64,000 bases of DNA from Desulfuromonadaceae bacterium (GTDB lineage Bacteria; Desulfobacterota; Desulfuromonadia; Desulfuromonadales; JAHYIW01): NCBI GenBank assembly GCA_019429445.1, contig JAHYIW010000012.1, positions 38,359 to 102,358 of the forward strand, given 5' to 3'. Under the pieces are notes generated by a model. The model was given only the letters and a program-made list of their open reading frames with translations, did no database searches and was not told the origin of the DNA. Position numbers and translations under genes: made by a program. Below, in pieces: positions 17,325-29,259 of the stretch; the stretch's first letter is position 1; each line of letters opens with the position of its first letter.

Positions 17325-19136
17325 ATGTCTGAACAAATTCGTAACATTGCCATTATTGCCCACGTTGACCACGGCAAGACCACGCTGGTGGATGCCATGC
17401 TGGTGCAGTCGGGGGTTTTTCGTGAGAACCAACAAATCACCGAGCGGGTGATGGATAGCAACGATCTGGAAAAAGAGCGGGGAATTACTATTCTGGCCAA
17501 GAATCTTTCGGTCCAGCACGGTGGTCTGAAAATCAACATTGTTGATACCCCCGGTCATGCCGATTTTGGTGGCGAGGTCGAGCGTGTGCTGAAGATGGTC
17601 GATTCGGTATTGTTGCTGGTCGATGCTTTTGACGGGCCGATGCCGCAGACCCGTTTCGTGTTGAAGAAATCGCTTGAGCTCGGACTCAAACCGATTGTTG
17701 TTATTAACAAGATCGACCGCCCTGGCGCGCGCCCCGAGCCGGTCGTCAATATGGTTTTCGATCTTTTTTGTGAATTGAATGCCGACGAACAACAGCTTGA
17801 TTTTCCGATTGTATATGCCAGCGCCAAGCTTGGTTTTGCCAAGGTGGAAATGTCTGATGATTCGGACAATCTCGAACCGTTGTTTGATGTTATTCGCGAC
17901 CGGGTCGATCCGCCGACCGGCGATCCAGCCGCACCCTTTCAGCTGCTGGTCAGTAATATCGATTACAATAAATTTATCGGTCGCACCGCGACCGGGAAAA
18001 TTGTTAACGGGACGGTCAAGGCGGGCGAGACGGTGGCGCACATTGATTGCAACGGAATCATCAAAAACGGCCGCATCAGCAAGTTGCTCGGCTACCAGGG
18101 GTTGCAGCAGATTGAAATTGCCTCGGCTGAGGCAGGCGATATTGTTACGATTGCCGGTTTTGAAGAGCTGGGGATCGGTGAAACTCTGGCCTGCGCTGAT
18201 GCGCCGGTGGCGCTCCCTTATGTCGCCATCGATGAGCCGACCCTGTCAATGAATTTTATTGTCAACAGCTCCCCCTTTGCCGGGACTGAGGGGAAGTTTG
18301 TTACCTCACGCAATATTCGCGACCGGTTGATGAAGGAACTGCGCACCAACGTGGCGCTAAGAGTTGAGGATACCGACAATACCGACACCTTCAAGGTCAG
18401 CGGGCGTGGTGAGCTCCATCTCTCGATTCTGATCGAGAATATGCGTCGCGAGGGGTTTGAGCTGGCGGTTTCCAAGCCGCAGGTTATTTTTCGTGAAATC
18501 GATGGAGTGCGTTGCGAACCGATGGAATATCTGACCATTGATGTCCCGGAGGAGTATCAGGGGACAGTTATCGAAAAACTTGGCACACGCAAGGCGGAAA
18601 TGGTGTCGATGTCCTCCATGGATGGAGTCAACCGACTTGAATTTGTCATTCCGTCGCGCGGGTTGATCGGGTACCGCACTGAATTTATGACCGACACCCG
18701 TGGTACCGGAGTCCTCAATCATGTTTTTCATGAGTATGCTCCCTACAAGGGGGAGATCGAGGGACGCAAGAACGGTGTGCTGATTGCGATGGATTCCGGT
18801 GAAACAGTGGCTTATTCGCTGTTTAATCTACAGGATCGCGGGATTCTTTTTGTCGGCCCCGGGGTCAAATTCTATGATGGTATGATTATCGGTCAGCATG
18901 CCAAGGAGAACGATCTGGTCGTCAACTGCAGCCGCGGGAAAAAGCTGACCAACGTGCGTTCTTCCGGCACCGATGAGGCGGTGCGGATTATCCCGCCGCG
19001 AATTCTCAGCCTCGAACAGGCGCTCGAATTTATCGGCGATGATGAACTGGTTGAAGTCACGCCGAAATCGATCCGGCTGCGCAAGCGCTATCTTGATGCC
19101 AATGAGCGCAAAAAAATGGAAAAAAAGAAACAGTGA
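17325..19136 (+). CDS. typA: Ribosome-associated translational GTPase TypA/BipA
   Basis: This is a 603-residue GTPase of the elongation-factor family. The G1 motif [13 protein letters not shown]3 [14 protein letters not shown] and G4 NKIDRPGA are all present, followed by the domain-III and EF-G C-terminal domains and the BipA-specific C-terminus ([19 protein letters not shown]). It acts in ribosome assembly and stress adaptation. The start at 17325 was chosen because [19 protein letters not shown] is the conserved N-terminus; GGAGA lies upstream. The gene stands alone. Confidence 0.97.
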   Translation: MSEQIRNIAIIAHVDHGKTTLVDAMLVQSGVFRENQQITERVMDSNDLEKERGITILAKNLSVQHGGLKINIVDTPGHADFGGEVERVLKMVDSVLLLVDAFDGPMPQTRFVLKKSLELGLKPIVVINKIDRPGARPEPVVNMVFDLFCELNADEQQLDFPIVYASAKLGFAKVEMSDDSDNLEPLFDVIRDRVDPPTGDPAAPFQLLVSNIDYNKFIGRTATGKIVNGTVKAGETVAHIDCNGIIKNGRISKLLGYQGLQQIEIASAEAGDIVTIAGFEELGIGETLACADAPVALPYVAIDEPTLSMNFIVNSSPFAGTEGKFVTSRNIRDRLMKELRTNVALRVEDTDNTDTFKVSGRGELHLSILIENMRREGFELAVSKPQVIFREIDGVRCEPMEYLTIDVPEEYQGTVIEKLGTRKAEMVSMSSMDGVNRLEFVIPSRGLIGYRTEFMTDTRGTGVLNHVFHEYAPYKGEIEGRKNGVLIAMDSGETVAYSLFNLQDRGILFVGPGVKFYDGMIIGQHAKENDLVVNCSRGKKLTNVRSSGTDEAVRIIPPRILSLEQALEFIGDDELVEVTPKSIRLRKRYLDANERKKMEKKKQ

Positions 19137-19170
19137 AGAAATGATGAAATTGAACATTTGATCAACAGAA

Positions 19171-19197
19171 GGGGTGTACTGTGGCACGCCCTTTTTG
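19171..19197 (+). terminator. Weak terminator after typA
   Basis: A short stem, GGGTGT / ACGCCC with one G-T pair and an eight-base loop, is followed by TTTTT, 35 bases after the typA stop codon. Confidence 0.4.
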
Positions 19198-19236
19198 CTT
19201 ATCAGCAAGGAAAATGCCGCCAAAAGAGAAAAATAA

Positions 19237-20820
<1,584 letters not shown>

Positions 20821-20825
20821 GTCGC

Positions 20826-22385
20826 ATGTCAAACATCCATGACGAGAAGATTCTGATCCTCGATTTCGGTTCGCAGTATTCCCAGCTGATTGCCCGCCGG
20901 GTCCGTGAAGCGCACGTCTACTGCGAGTTGCACCCCTTCGACATGCATATCGATGCGATCAGAGCGTTTCGACCGCAAGGGATTATCCTTTCCGGAGGAC
21001 CCAAGTCGGTCTATGAAGAAGGTGCCCCGCAGGTTGCCGAGGAACTGTTCGATCTGGGTGTGCCGGTGTTTGCTATCTGTTACGGCATGCAACTCCTCAG
21101 TCGTCATTTCGGCGGCGCGGTGGTTGCTGCCGGAAAACGTGAATTCGGTCATGCCGACGTGCACTCCCAAGGGGTCCCCGGTCCACTGTTTGACGGTTTT
21201 TTTACCGAGGGACACAGCCCGGTATGGATGAGTCACGGCGATCATGTCGCAGTGGTTCCGCCTGCTTTTGACGTTGTGGCGATTACTGACAATGCCCCGG
21301 TGTGTGCGATTCAGAATGTCCAGCGTCACCTGTACGGCGTCCAGTTTCACCCTGAGGTCAACCACACCCCGCACGGTGAGCAACTGCTGAACAATTTTGT
21401 GCGTTCTGTCTGCAAATGTAGCGGAAAATGGACTCCGGGACGTATTATTGATGATGCGATTCAACGCATTCGAGAACAGGTCGGGGCGGAACAAGTGATT
21501 CTCGGCTTGTCCGGCGGGGTCGATTCGTCCGTTGCGGCCGCCTTGATCCATCGCGCAATCGGTGATCAACTGATTTGCGTCTTTGTCGACAATGGTTTGC
21601 TGCGCCTCAGCGAAGGCGACCAGGTGATGGCGACCTTTGCCGAAAGTCTCGGGGTTAAAGTGCTCCGGGTCGATGCCGAAGAGCGCTTTCTGAAGGGGTT
21701 GGAAGGAGAAACCGATCCGGAGAAAAAACGCAAGATTATCGGCAATCTGTTTGTCGAGATATTTGAGGAAGAATCCGCGAAGTTAGCCAATGCACAGTGG
21801 CTGGCACAGGGGACGATCTATCCCGATGTGATCGAGTCTGCCGGAGCGAAAACCGGCAAGGCGCACAATATCAAAAGTCATCATAATGTTGGCGGATTGC
21901 CCGACTATATGAAGTTGCAATTGCTGGAGCCGTTGCGCGAACTGTTCAAAGATGAGGTCCGGGCGATCGGGGAAGAGCTTGGCTTGCCGCATCGCATGGT
22001 CTGGCGGCACCCGTTCCCTGGTCCGGGACTTGGCGTGCGCATTCTTGGCGAGGTCAGAAAAGAGTTTTGTGATATTCTGCGTCAGGCCGATGCAATTTAC
22101 ATCGAAGAACTTTACAACTCCGGGCATTACGACAAGATCAGCCAGGCTTTTGCCGTCTTTCTGCCGGTTAAAAGTGTCGGGGTTATGGGGGATGGTCGCA
22201 CCTACGAATATGTCATTGCCCTGCGGGCAGTTGAAACCAGGGATTTTATGACTGCGGGGTGGTACCCGATGCCGTACGCCGATCTGGCGCGGATCAGTAA
22301 CCGGATTATCAACGAAGTGCGCGGAGTGAACCGTGTTACCTACGACATCTCAAGCAAGCCGCCCGCGACGATTGAGTGGGAATAG
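20826..22385 (+). CDS. guaA: GMP synthase (glutamine-hydrolysing)
   Basis: This 519-residue enzyme converts XMP to GMP. The N-terminal class I glutamine amidotransferase domain has the nucleophile in FAICYGMQ and the His-Glu of the triad in [10 protein letters not shown]. The ATP pyrophosphatase domain has the P-loop [13 protein letters not shown] at about residue 225. The C-terminal dimerisation domain ends in the conserved KPPATIEWE. It lies directly after guaB and completes GMP synthesis. Confidence 0.97.
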   Translation: MSNIHDEKILILDFGSQYSQLIARRVREAHVYCELHPFDMHIDAIRAFRPQGIILSGGPKSVYEEGAPQVAEELFDLGVPVFAICYGMQLLSRHFGGAVVAAGKREFGHADVHSQGVPGPLFDGFFTEGHSPVWMSHGDHVAVVPPAFDVVAITDNAPVCAIQNVQRHLYGVQFHPEVNHTPHGEQLLNNFVRSVCKCSGKWTPGRIIDDAIQRIREQVGAEQVILGLSGGVDSSVAAALIHRAIGDQLICVFVDNGLLRLSEGDQVMATFAESLGVKVLRVDAEERFLKGLEGETDPEKKRKIIGNLFVEIFEEESAKLANAQWLAQGTIYPDVIESAGAKTGKAHNIKSHHNVGGLPDYMKLQLLEPLRELFKDEVRAIGEELGLPHRMVWRHPFPGPGLGVRILGEVRKEFCDILRQADAIYIEELYNSGHYDKISQAFAVFLPVKSVGVMGDGRTYEYVIALRAVETRDFMTAGWYPMPYADLARISNRIINEVRGVNRVTYDISSKPPATIEWE

Positions 22386-22436
22386 CTTTTCGTTTTCTCT
22401 GCTTTTGGTCGGCAACCTGGGCGCGCCTGGATAATA

Positions 22437-23039
22437 TTAGCGAATCTTGCGTCGCCCCCATATCCACAGAACCGTTATCACGACTGCCATCCCGATGAAG
22501 ATTGTCAGTCGTCCCGTCCAGTCCTGTACATTTTTCCAACTGGCACCCGCAGCATAACCGAGACCGGGGTAGGCTAACCCCCAAAGCACGACGCTGACTG
22601 CGGTCCAGGCGAGAAAGCTGCCCGGACGCATGCGGGCGCCGCCAGCGACAAACGGGGTAAATCCGCGGATCGGGCCAATAAAGCGCCCGAAAAAGATACT
22701 TTTACCGCCATGTTCGAGGAAAAAAAGCTCGGTTTTCCGGTAGAGGGTGGTACGGCTACGCAGTAAGCGCGAGGTGACAAGATACGGGCCGAAGCGCGCG
22801 CCGAGCCAGTAGCTGACAACATCTCCGCAGAATGATCCCAGCGCCGCGACGCACATAATCGACCCGATATCACCTTTACCGTGCAGGGCGAGGAACCCGG
22901 CGAAAACAGTCAAGGTGCTGCCGGGGACGATCAGGCCGATACCAACCAGCGATTCGCAAAAAGCAATCAGGCCGATCAGCAGAACATAGAGGCCACTTTC
23001 CGGTAACAAGGAAAAAAGTTGCTGTAACCACTCTGCCAT
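22437..23039 (-). CDS. DedA family membrane protein
   Basis: The 200-residue integral membrane protein has DedA/VTT signatures: FCESLVGIGLIVPGSTLTVFAG, GDVVSYWLGARFG, FGRFIGPIRGFTPFVAGGARM and a final membrane segment (FIGMAVVITVLWIW). DedA proteins are linked to membrane lipid flipping and envelope homeostasis; the specific role here is not known. It follows the HD gene of the ntr operon by 38 bases and may be read from the same transcript. Confidence 0.88.
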   Translation of the reverse strand: MAEWLQQLFSLLPESGLYVLLIGLIAFCESLVGIGLIVPGSTLTVFAGFLALHGKGDIGSIMCVAALGSFCGDVVSYWLGARFGPYLVTSRLLRSRTTLYRKTELFFLEHGGKSIFFGRFIGPIRGFTPFVAGGARMRPGSFLAWTAVSVVLWGLAYPGLGYAAGASWKNVQDWTGRLTIFIGMAVVITVLWIWGRRKIR

Positions 23040-23077
23040 GCGCGCACTCCGTTGCTGGCGGGACAGTTGCTATTTTA

Positions 23078-23662
23078 TCAGGTCCGATCAGCCACGTCAC
23101 AAAATTGTGCGTGCCAGTCGTCAAAACGGGCCACCTTGCTGGCACCAAATTTTTTCAATGAGGCCCGAACTTCATCGACACTGCGCTCCACAACTCCCGG
23201 GGTTTTTGAAAAAAACAGATCTGCATAGGCAATAACCCGCTCTTCGAGGGTGAGTGGAAGCATATCACGTTTCGGCAGTGGCAACGATTGACGGCGAATA
23301 TCTTCCGCCGAGAGACCGACCCCGATATGACGTTCACAGACCAGAGCATGGCGGGGCAGCCCCTCGGATTCGAGCAGTTCGCGTCCCTTCCAGGTGTGGG
23401 CGAGGTAGGGGAACTCACCGTGACAACCGAGTGTTCGGGCATTGGTGAAACGGATGCCGATGTCGTGGAGGAGTGCGGCCTCTTCAACAAACGCGACATC
23501 GATCGAAGTTGTCCGGGCCAGTCGCGTTGCAATCGCTACGGCTTTATCTGCGACCTGGCGGCTGTGCTCCAGCAGGGTTTGTCGCGCCGGATCGCCGGGC
23601 GGGTAATATTTGTCGAGCAGGGCGCGAGGATCAACGCTGTGGTCATGCTGTGCTCTGGTCAT
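23078..23662 (-). CDS. HD domain phosphohydrolase
   Basis: The 194-residue protein has the HD metal motifs LLEHSRQVADKAVAIATRL, then LLHDIGIRFTNA, and a downstream His segment (LVCERHIGVGLSAEDI). It resembles small cytosolic HD hydrolases acting on nucleotides or cyclic nucleotides; the substrate is unknown. Its start overlaps the stop codon of the ntrC-like gene by four bases, so it is the last tightly coupled gene of the dusB operon. Confidence 0.85.
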   Translation of the reverse strand: MTRAQHDHSVDPRALLDKYYPPGDPARQTLLEHSRQVADKAVAIATRLARTTSIDVAFVEEAALLHDIGIRFTNARTLGCHGEFPYLAHTWKGRELLESEGLPRHALVCERHIGVGLSAEDIRRQSLPLPKRDMLPLTLEERVIAYADLFFSKTPGVVERSVDEVRASLKKFGASKVARFDDWHAQFCDVADRT

Positions 23663-25080
23663 TTTTTGACATCGATCATAAGGGTCTGGATTTTTTTGCG
23701 CAGGGTATTGCGGTTGATCCCCAGAATCTCGGCGGTGCGCACCTGATTGCCCCGTGTCTTTTCAAGCACGATATTAATCAGCGGGCGCTCCATCTGGTAG
23801 AGAACCATCTCATACAGATTGTCGAGCTCCTGAACATTCATGTGCATCAGTGAATTGCGCAACTTGCGGTCAATCAATGCTTCCAGGGAATCTTCGCTAG
23901 TGGTGTCGGCACTGACGAGCATTGAAAAATCGGTCGGAGTCAGGATCGGGTCGGGCGACAGCAGTGCCGCGCGCTGGATGATGTTTTCCAGTTCGCGGAT
24001 GTTTCCCGGCCAGTCGTAGCTGCTGAGCAGCCGGAGTGCCTCTTTGGAACAGCCCTGAGTGGTGGTGCCGAATTCTTCCCGACATTCGCGAATAAAGTGA
24101 TCAACCAGCGTCGGGATATCTTCGCGACGTTCGCGCAGTGGTGGCAGAGTGATCGGCACGACGTTGAGCCGGTAGAAAAGGTCTTCGCGGAACTCTTTGT
24201 TGCGGACTTGTTCCGGCAGATTCTGGTTGGTTGCTGCGACAATGCGCACGTTAACCTTCTGGGTTGTGCCGCCCGTCCGGGTGATTTCTTTTTCCTGCAA
24301 GACCCGTAACAGTTTTGCTTGCAACTCAACCGGCATGTCGCCGATTTCATCCAGGAAGATGGTGCCGCCGTTGGCCTGCTCGAATTTACCGGCTCTGCGT
24401 TCAGTGGCACCGGTAAATGCGCCTTTTTCGAAACCGAACAGTTCACTTTCCAGCAGCTCGCGCGGGATCGCTGCACAGTTGATTGCCAAAAAAGGTTTGC
24501 CGAGGCGCGGGCTGTTATAGTGCAGGGCGCGGGCAATCAGTTCCTTGCCGGTACCGGACTCTCCGGTGATCAGTACGGTCACGTCAGCAGGGGCGATGCG
24601 CCCCAGAACTTTATAGATATCTTGCATCGGCTGGCTGTGACCGATGATGGCGCACTTAAGCTGATAGCGTTCCTTCAGCTCATCCTTGAGCCGCCCCATA
24701 TCTTCACTCGCTTGTGACGCCTTCTCAACCTTGACGATAATCGCATCAATGACACTTAAATCGAAGGGTTTGATGATGTAGTCGTAAGCGCCCATCTTCA
24801 TCGCTGTCACGGCGTTTTTCATCGTTGATTCCGCCGTCATCACGACGGTGAGCATTTCCGTCGATTTTTCGTGAAACTTTTCGAGTAATTCCAGACCACT
24901 TAAACCCGGCATGCGGATATCAATGAAGGCCATGTCGTAGCGTTGTTTGCGAAATAATGCCAACGCCTCGGTACCGTCGGCAGCAAGATCGACGGTGAAC
25001 CCCTGTTTGGTCAGTGCTTTTGACAGAACCCAGCGAATGCTCTCTTCGTCATCGGCAATGAGGATGCGTTTAATCGCCAT
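23659..25080 (-). CDS. Sigma-54-dependent NtrC-type response regulator
   Basis: The 473-residue protein has a receiver domain at residues 1-120 with the phospho-acceptor Asp in MAFIDIRMPG, an AAA+ sigma-54 interaction domain with Walker A GESGTGKE, the GAFTGA loop and Walker B GGTIFLDEIG, and a C-terminal Fis-type HTH (VRTAEILGINRNTLRKK). It is the likely partner of the PAS histidine kinase encoded 30 bases upstream. Nitrogen control is a reasonable guess for this NtrB/NtrC-like pair, but no nitrogen gene is adjacent. Confidence 0.95.
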   Translation of the reverse strand: MAIKRILIADDEESIRWVLSKALTKQGFTVDLAADGTEALALFRKQRYDMAFIDIRMPGLSGLELLEKFHEKSTEMLTVVMTAESTMKNAVTAMKMGAYDYIIKPFDLSVIDAIIVKVEKASQASEDMGRLKDELKERYQLKCAIIGHSQPMQDIYKVLGRIAPADVTVLITGESGTGKELIARALHYNSPRLGKPFLAINCAAIPRELLESELFGFEKGAFTGATERRAGKFEQANGGTIFLDEIGDMPVELQAKLLRVLQEKEITRTGGTTQKVNVRIVAATNQNLPEQVRNKEFREDLFYRLNVVPITLPPLRERREDIPTLVDHFIRECREEFGTTTQGCSKEALRLLSSYDWPGNIRELENIIQRAALLSPDPILTPTDFSMLVSADTTSEDSLEALIDRKLRNSLMHMNVQELDNLYEMVLYQMERPLINIVLEKTRGNQVRTAEILGINRNTLRKKIQTLMIDVKK

Positions 25081-25110
25081 GATTACGTGTTCCTTTCGTG
25101 CTGCATCGGT

Positions 25111-26214
25111 TTAACGGCGGAGTGGAAGATAGACGGAAAAACTTGTCCCGCCAGCCGGGTCACTGTCAACCTTGATAAAGCCGTCGTGCTCGGTGATAAT
25201 CTTCTGACACATGACCAGCCCCAGACCGTTACCGCTTTTGCGGGTGGTAAAGAAGGGGGTGAAAAGACGTTTCATCGTTTCCGGCGGAATCCCCGTGCCA
25301 TTGTCCTTGATCTCGATGTGAATCAGCGATGCCGGGCGATCGGCTTCGCTGCGCGTCTGGTATTCGCTGGTCATGCGGGTGCTGATGGTGACTGCACCCG
25401 TGTCCTCGATTGCTTCCGCGGCATTTTTGATCAGATTCAGAAACAGCCGCGTCAACAGTCGTTCGTCACCGATCAACTCCGGGATACTCGGGTCGAGGTT
25501 GAGGATAAATTGAATGTTCTTGTCACGATGAGCTTCTTTTTGCAGAAGAACGATATCGTTGAGCACTTTACTCAAATTGACTGCGGAGTTTTCTGCACTA
25601 CGCGGTCGACTGAGATTCATTAACTCTTCAATAATCCCGTCTACGCGATCGACCTCACGGATCATGACCTCAATATACTCGTTCAGCGGGCTGTCCTCGG
25701 GCAACTCCATCGCCATCAACTGTGCCGCCCCCTTGATCCCTCCGAGCGGGTTCCTGATTTCGTGAGCCAGTCCGGCAGACATGGTGCCGAGCATCGTCAT
25801 GCGGTCGGCACGACGAACCGCCTCTTCCAGCTTCACCACCGGGGACATATCGCGGATAATCAGCACTGCACCGTCAATTTTCCCCTGCTCGACGAAAATG
25901 GGCGCAACCGAGATTGTCACCGGCAGCGGCTTGCCGATCGGACGGCGCAGCATGACATGTTCCTGAGTCGAAATTGATCGACCATTTTCCAGTGCGGCCT
26001 GGATCAGGTAAGTAAATTCGTTGTCAAAAGTGAAGATATCGTCGTAACGCCGACCGAGGATCTGGCGTTCGGAGTAGCCGGTATTGAGCTCCGCGGCGGG
26101 GTTGAAGAGTTGGATGACCCCCTGTGCATCAATTGCAATGACCGCGCGATCAAGGTTTTCGAGTACCCGAATGTAAAGTTGCGGGTCTCTTTGCCGCTCT
26201 GTACGATGATTCAC
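25111..26214 (-). CDS. PAS domain histidine kinase, NtrB-like
   Basis: The 367-residue protein has no clear membrane segment, so it is probably cytoplasmic. A PAS domain lies at about residues 12-125 (LDRAVIAIDAQGVIQLFNPAAE), HisKA at about 140-200 with the phospho-His in GLAHEIRNPLGGIKGA, and HATPase with DNGTGIPPE and GNGLGLVMCQKII. The domain order is that of NtrB/GlnL. Its start overlaps the end of dusB by four bases, and the response regulator follows. Confidence 0.93.
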   Translation of the reverse strand: MNHRTERQRDPQLYIRVLENLDRAVIAIDAQGVIQLFNPAAELNTGYSERQILGRRYDDIFTFDNEFTYLIQAALENGRSISTQEHVMLRRPIGKPLPVTISVAPIFVEQGKIDGAVLIIRDMSPVVKLEEAVRRADRMTMLGTMSAGLAHEIRNPLGGIKGAAQLMAMELPEDSPLNEYIEVMIREVDRVDGIIEELMNLSRPRSAENSAVNLSKVLNDIVLLQKEAHRDKNIQFILNLDPSIPELIGDERLLTRLFLNLIKNAAEAIEDTGAVTISTRMTSEYQTRSEADRPASLIHIEIKDNGTGIPPETMKRLFTPFFTTRKSGNGLGLVMCQKIITEHDGFIKVDSDPAGGTSFSVYLPLRR

Positions 26215-27209
26215 AGGTTGAGGTTTTCTGCCGCCAGGGCAACTTCGAAAAAGGTGGTGACAGCCCGGCGTAAGGTATTGAAGTCGTTGATTGAGCTCAG
26301 TTGCGCCCGAAAGGGCGCGGCACCGCTTATCCCGCGCGAATACCAGGAGAGATGTTTGCGCAGATCGAGAACAGCTTTGTGCTCACCGCACAGGTCACGC
26401 TGCCAGTCAAGATGGCGTAGCGCAATATCGCAACGTTCAGCCATGGTTACCGGGGTTGGGTCATCCCCGCCCAGTCGGGACAGAATTTCGCGAATCAACC
26501 AGGGGCGACCGAGTCCACCGCGACCGATCATGACAGCGTCGCATTTGGAGACATGTAACATCTCCACAGCGTCGGCGGCGGTCATGACATCGCCGCTGCC
26601 GATGACCGGAACGCTGACTGCACCTTTCAACTCCGCGAGCTGTTGCCAGTCGGCGCGACCACAGAACCCCTGTGTGCGGGTGCGCGGGTGCAGGGTAATG
26701 GCATCAACCCCTTCGTCCTGCGCAATCCGGGCAACTTCCAGAAAATTGATATGCTGCACATCCCACCCCGAGCGAATCTTGATCGTCAACGGTTTGTCCG
26801 TGGCCGTGCGCACCGCCGCAATAATGCGGCCAATCAGTCGCGGGTTTTTCAACAGGGCGCTCCCCGCCCCGGAACGAATGACTTTTTTAACCGGACAACC
26901 CATGTTGATGTCAATCAGTGCTCCGTAAGCGGCACTGCGTCGCGTTGCTTCGGCCAGGACAGCCGGATCATCACCGAACAGCTGAATGCCCAGCGGGGAC
27001 TCAGCCGGATCCGACTGTAAGAGCACAAGAGACCCCTTGCCATCGCGAATCAGTCCGTTGGCGCTGACCATTTCAGTGAAGACCAGCCCCGCCCCGAAAT
27101 GTTTCAGCAGTCGACGGTAGGGAGAGTCGGTGATACCGGCAAGGGGGGCAGAGATAATATTGTTCGTCAGTTTCAGGCTGCCGATTGTCAGTGGCATAAT
27201 TTTGTGCAT
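26211..27209 (-). CDS. dusB: tRNA-dihydrouridine synthase B
   Basis: This 332-residue FMN enzyme reduces uridine to dihydrouridine in tRNA D-loops. Visible landmarks are SAPLAGITDSPYRRL at the FMN site, the active-site Cys in NMGCPVKKVIRSGAGSALL, IKIRSGWD, and the phosphate-binding region IGSGDVMTAADA and MIGRGGLGRPWL. It is the first gene of an operon with the ntrB-like kinase, the ntrC-like regulator and the HD hydrolase, each overlapping or closely spaced. Confidence 0.94.
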   Translation of the reverse strand: MHKIMPLTIGSLKLTNNIISAPLAGITDSPYRRLLKHFGAGLVFTEMVSANGLIRDGKGSLVLLQSDPAESPLGIQLFGDDPAVLAEATRRSAAYGALIDINMGCPVKKVIRSGAGSALLKNPRLIGRIIAAVRTATDKPLTIKIRSGWDVQHINFLEVARIAQDEGVDAITLHPRTRTQGFCGRADWQQLAELKGAVSVPVIGSGDVMTAADAVEMLHVSKCDAVMIGRGGLGRPWLIREILSRLGGDDPTPVTMAERCDIALRHLDWQRDLCGEHKAVLDLRKHLSWYSRGISGAAPFRAQLSSINDFNTLRRAVTTFFEVALAAENLNL

Positions 27210-27311
27210 AATTTTTAGGCATTTTACGTATGCGTGTCAGTCGATGCAAGAGAAAAATTGGGGGAAATTACGGTTATTTTCCGGGGGAGATTGCAGCAAC
27301 TCTGGTGATGG

Positions 27312-27324
27312 ATACTGTATACAA
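27312..27324. promoter_or_regulatory. Operator-like sequence shared with the site at 314-330
   Basis: ATACTGTATACAA here is the reverse complement of the first 13 bases of the 17-bp palindrome at 314-330. It lies just upstream of a TTGACA at 27333. A partial repeat, ACAGTATAC, is at 27384-27392. The arrangement suggests a regulator binding in front of citrate synthase. Confidence 0.45.
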
Positions 27325-27513
27325 TAATCCTCTTGACAATTAGAAAGTGAGTTGTTAGAACAATATTTGGAAAATCTGACCAGACAGTATACGTCGAACT
27401 TATACCTGCCCGGTCGCCTTGTCTGCTGACACCGTAATGCACTGACTGTCATCTTTCGAATTGTCATGTATAAGGCCATTTTAAATTGACGTGTCGTTGC
27501 TGAATATTGAGGG

Positions 27514-27542
27514 TTGACGACGGTTTAACAATCCGTTAATAT
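27514..27542 (+). promoter_or_regulatory. Sigma-70-type promoter of citrate synthase
   Basis: TTGACG at 27514-27519 and TAATAT at 27537-27542 are separated by exactly 17 bases, about 70 bases upstream of the citrate synthase start codon. Confidence 0.65.
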
Positions 27543-27610
27543 AAGCAACGTTTAATTTCGCTTGGACGGACCCTTTTGTCCGTCACATTTTCCATTAAAG
27601 GAGAGAGATT

Positions 27611-28927
27611 ATGTCGACATTGAAAGAAGTCCTGCGCAAGAAGATCGATGCACACCGTCCCCGGACCACCAAACTGGTTAAGGAATTCGGCGATGTGAAA
27701 CTGGGTGATGTGACCATTTCCCAGGCGATCGGTGGGGCCCGCGGCGTCCGCTGTCTGGTTACTGATATTTCCTATCTGGATCCGATGGAAGGCATTCGTT
27801 TCCGCGGCATGACCATTCCGGAGACTTTTGCGGCGCTGCCGAAGGTTCCGGGTAGCGATTATCCTTATGTTGAAGGTTTCTGGTATCTGCTCCTGACCGG
27901 TGATGTGCCGACGCTGAAGCAGGCTCAGGAAGTTTGCGAAGAGTGGAAGACGCGTTCGCAGATTCCGCAGTATGTTATCGACGTATTGCGCGCCCTGCCG
28001 CGTGACTCCCATCCGATGGCGATGTTCTCCTCGGCCATTCTTGCCATGCAGCGCGATTCGATCTTTGCCAGTAACTATGCCGCCGGCAAGTTCAACAAAA
28101 TGACCTGCTGGGAAGACATGTACGAAGATTGTACCAACCTGATGGCCAAACTGGGGCCGATCGGGGCGTACATCTATCGCATGAAGTACATGGGTGATAC
28201 CCATATCGAAGCTGATCCCAAGCTTGACATGGGCGGCAATTTTGCTCGTATGATGGGGATCCCGGCTCCTTATGACGATGTTGCCCGGATGTACTTCATC
28301 CTGCACTCTGACCATGAGTCCGGCAACGTTTCCGCTCACACGACGCACCTGGTTGCTTCGGCCCTGTCCGACGCTTACTACTCCTACAGTGCCGGGATCA
28401 ACGGCTTGGCTGGTCCGCTCCATGGCCTGGCCAACGAAGAAGTTCTCCGCTGGACCCAGAACTTCATGGCCAAACTCGGCGGTGAAGTGCCGACCGAAGA
28501 AGGCCTCAAGAAGGCGCTGTGGGATACCCTCAACAGTGGTCAGGTTATCCCCGGTTACGGCCACGCCGTACTGCGCAAGACCGACCCGCGTTACACTTCG
28601 CAGCGCGAATTCTGCATGAAGACCCCGGGTCTCAAGGATTACCCGCTGTTCCAGTTGATCAAAATGATTTTCGAAGTTGCTCCGGGCGTTCTCACCGAAC
28701 ATGGTAAGGCCAAGAACCCGTGGCCGAATGTCGATGCGCAGTCTGGTGTCATTCAGTGGTATTATGGCTTGACCCAGTACGAGTTCTACACCGTGCTCTT
28801 CGGTATTGGTCGTGCCCTTGGTTGCCTGGCGAACATCACCTGGGACCGCGCTCTGGGCTACGGCATTGAGCGTCCCAAGTCGCTGACGACCGCGATGCTC
28901 GAAGATGCAGCCAAAGCTGCCAAGTAA
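27611..28927 (+). CDS. gltA: Citrate synthase, eukaryotic-like type
   Basis: This 438-residue enzyme condenses acetyl-CoA with oxaloacetate at the entry of the TCA cycle. Catalytic-site regions are visible: HSDHESGNVSAHTTHL, INGLAGPLHGLANEEVLRW and GYGHAVLRKTDPRYTSQREF. The sequence resembles the mitochondrial-type enzyme known from Geobacter and Desulfuromonas rather than the common bacterial type. A GAGAG ribosome-binding site precedes the ATG. Citrate synthase is the key enzyme for acetate oxidation in this group. It stands alone between a strong promoter and a strong terminator. Confidence 0.95.
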   Translation: MSTLKEVLRKKIDAHRPRTTKLVKEFGDVKLGDVTISQAIGGARGVRCLVTDISYLDPMEGIRFRGMTIPETFAALPKVPGSDYPYVEGFWYLLLTGDVPTLKQAQEVCEEWKTRSQIPQYVIDVLRALPRDSHPMAMFSSAILAMQRDSIFASNYAAGKFNKMTCWEDMYEDCTNLMAKLGPIGAYIYRMKYMGDTHIEADPKLDMGGNFARMMGIPAPYDDVARMYFILHSDHESGNVSAHTTHLVASALSDAYYSYSAGINGLAGPLHGLANEEVLRWTQNFMAKLGGEVPTEEGLKKALWDTLNSGQVIPGYGHAVLRKTDPRYTSQREFCMKTPGLKDYPLFQLIKMIFEVAPGVLTEHGKAKNPWPNVDAQSGVIQWYYGLTQYEFYTVLFGIGRALGCLANITWDRALGYGIERPKSLTTAMLEDAAKAAK

Positions 28928-28946
28928 TTCGTTTTAAAATGTAAAA

Positions 28947-28978
28947 CAAAAAGGCCGCTCATTTGAGCGGCCTTTTTG
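28947..28978. terminator. Terminator after citrate synthase
   Basis: A long perfect stem, CAAAAAGGCCGCTC / GAGCGGCCTTTTTG, with the four-base loop ATTT. A-run and T-run flank it, so it could work in both directions. Confidence 0.93.
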
Positions 28979-28985
28979 TTTACTA

Positions 28986-29019
28986 AGATGTGATGTGCTC
29001 GCAAAAAAAATAGATGGCT
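28986..29019 (+). repeat. Direct repeat flanking the MITE-like copy, left unit
   Basis: The sequence starting AGATGTGATGTGCTCGCAAA and ending AGATGGCT is repeated almost exactly at 29232-29266. It ends in GATGGCT, which is also the first part of the MITE-like element, so it may mark the site where another copy has been lost. Confidence 0.8.
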
Positions 29020-29107
29020 TCTGAGTAACTTCAAGGTAACTATCTGAAATCACATTCTTTAGAAAATTGAAGTTACTCTATGAAAATTCGCCCCACGGGG
29101 CGTGAGT

Positions 29108-29231
29108 CGCTAAGCAAAAATTTTGTCCGACAAGGCCTGGTGGTTTTTCAGGGGCGAAGACCGACATCAGGCAGGTCGAGGTCCTGAAAAACCGGCGTAA
29201 CGCAGTAGGGCGGACTTTTTGCGACGCCATC
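29108..29231 (+). repeat. MITE-like dispersed repeat, copy 1
   Basis: This copy runs from GCTAAGCAAAAATTTTGTCC to TTTTTGCGACGCCATC and is nearly identical to the copy at 29260-29386, but its left terminal bases (AGTCGC instead of GATGGC) have diverged. The internal inverted repeat GGTTTTTCAGG / CCTGAAAAACC is intact. Confidence 0.9.
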
Positions 29232-29259
29232 AGATGTGATGTGCTCGCAAAAAAAATTA

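Larger units (their letters stand above)
27210..27610. other. Divergent regulatory region between dusB and citrate synthase
   Basis: These 401 bases hold no supported ORF. They contain an operator-like palindrome copy at 27312-27324, a related half-site ACAGTATAC at 27384-27392, and two candidate plus-strand promoters: TTGACA at 27333-27338 with TTAGAA 16 bases on, and the better one at 27514-27542. The dusB promoter must also lie here, on the minus strand. Confidence 0.55.

Noticed and set aside
27536..28702. 388-codon minus-strand ORF
   Set aside because: It overlaps citrate synthase on the opposite strand. The citrate synthase frame has all expected motifs and good translation signals, so this is a shadow.
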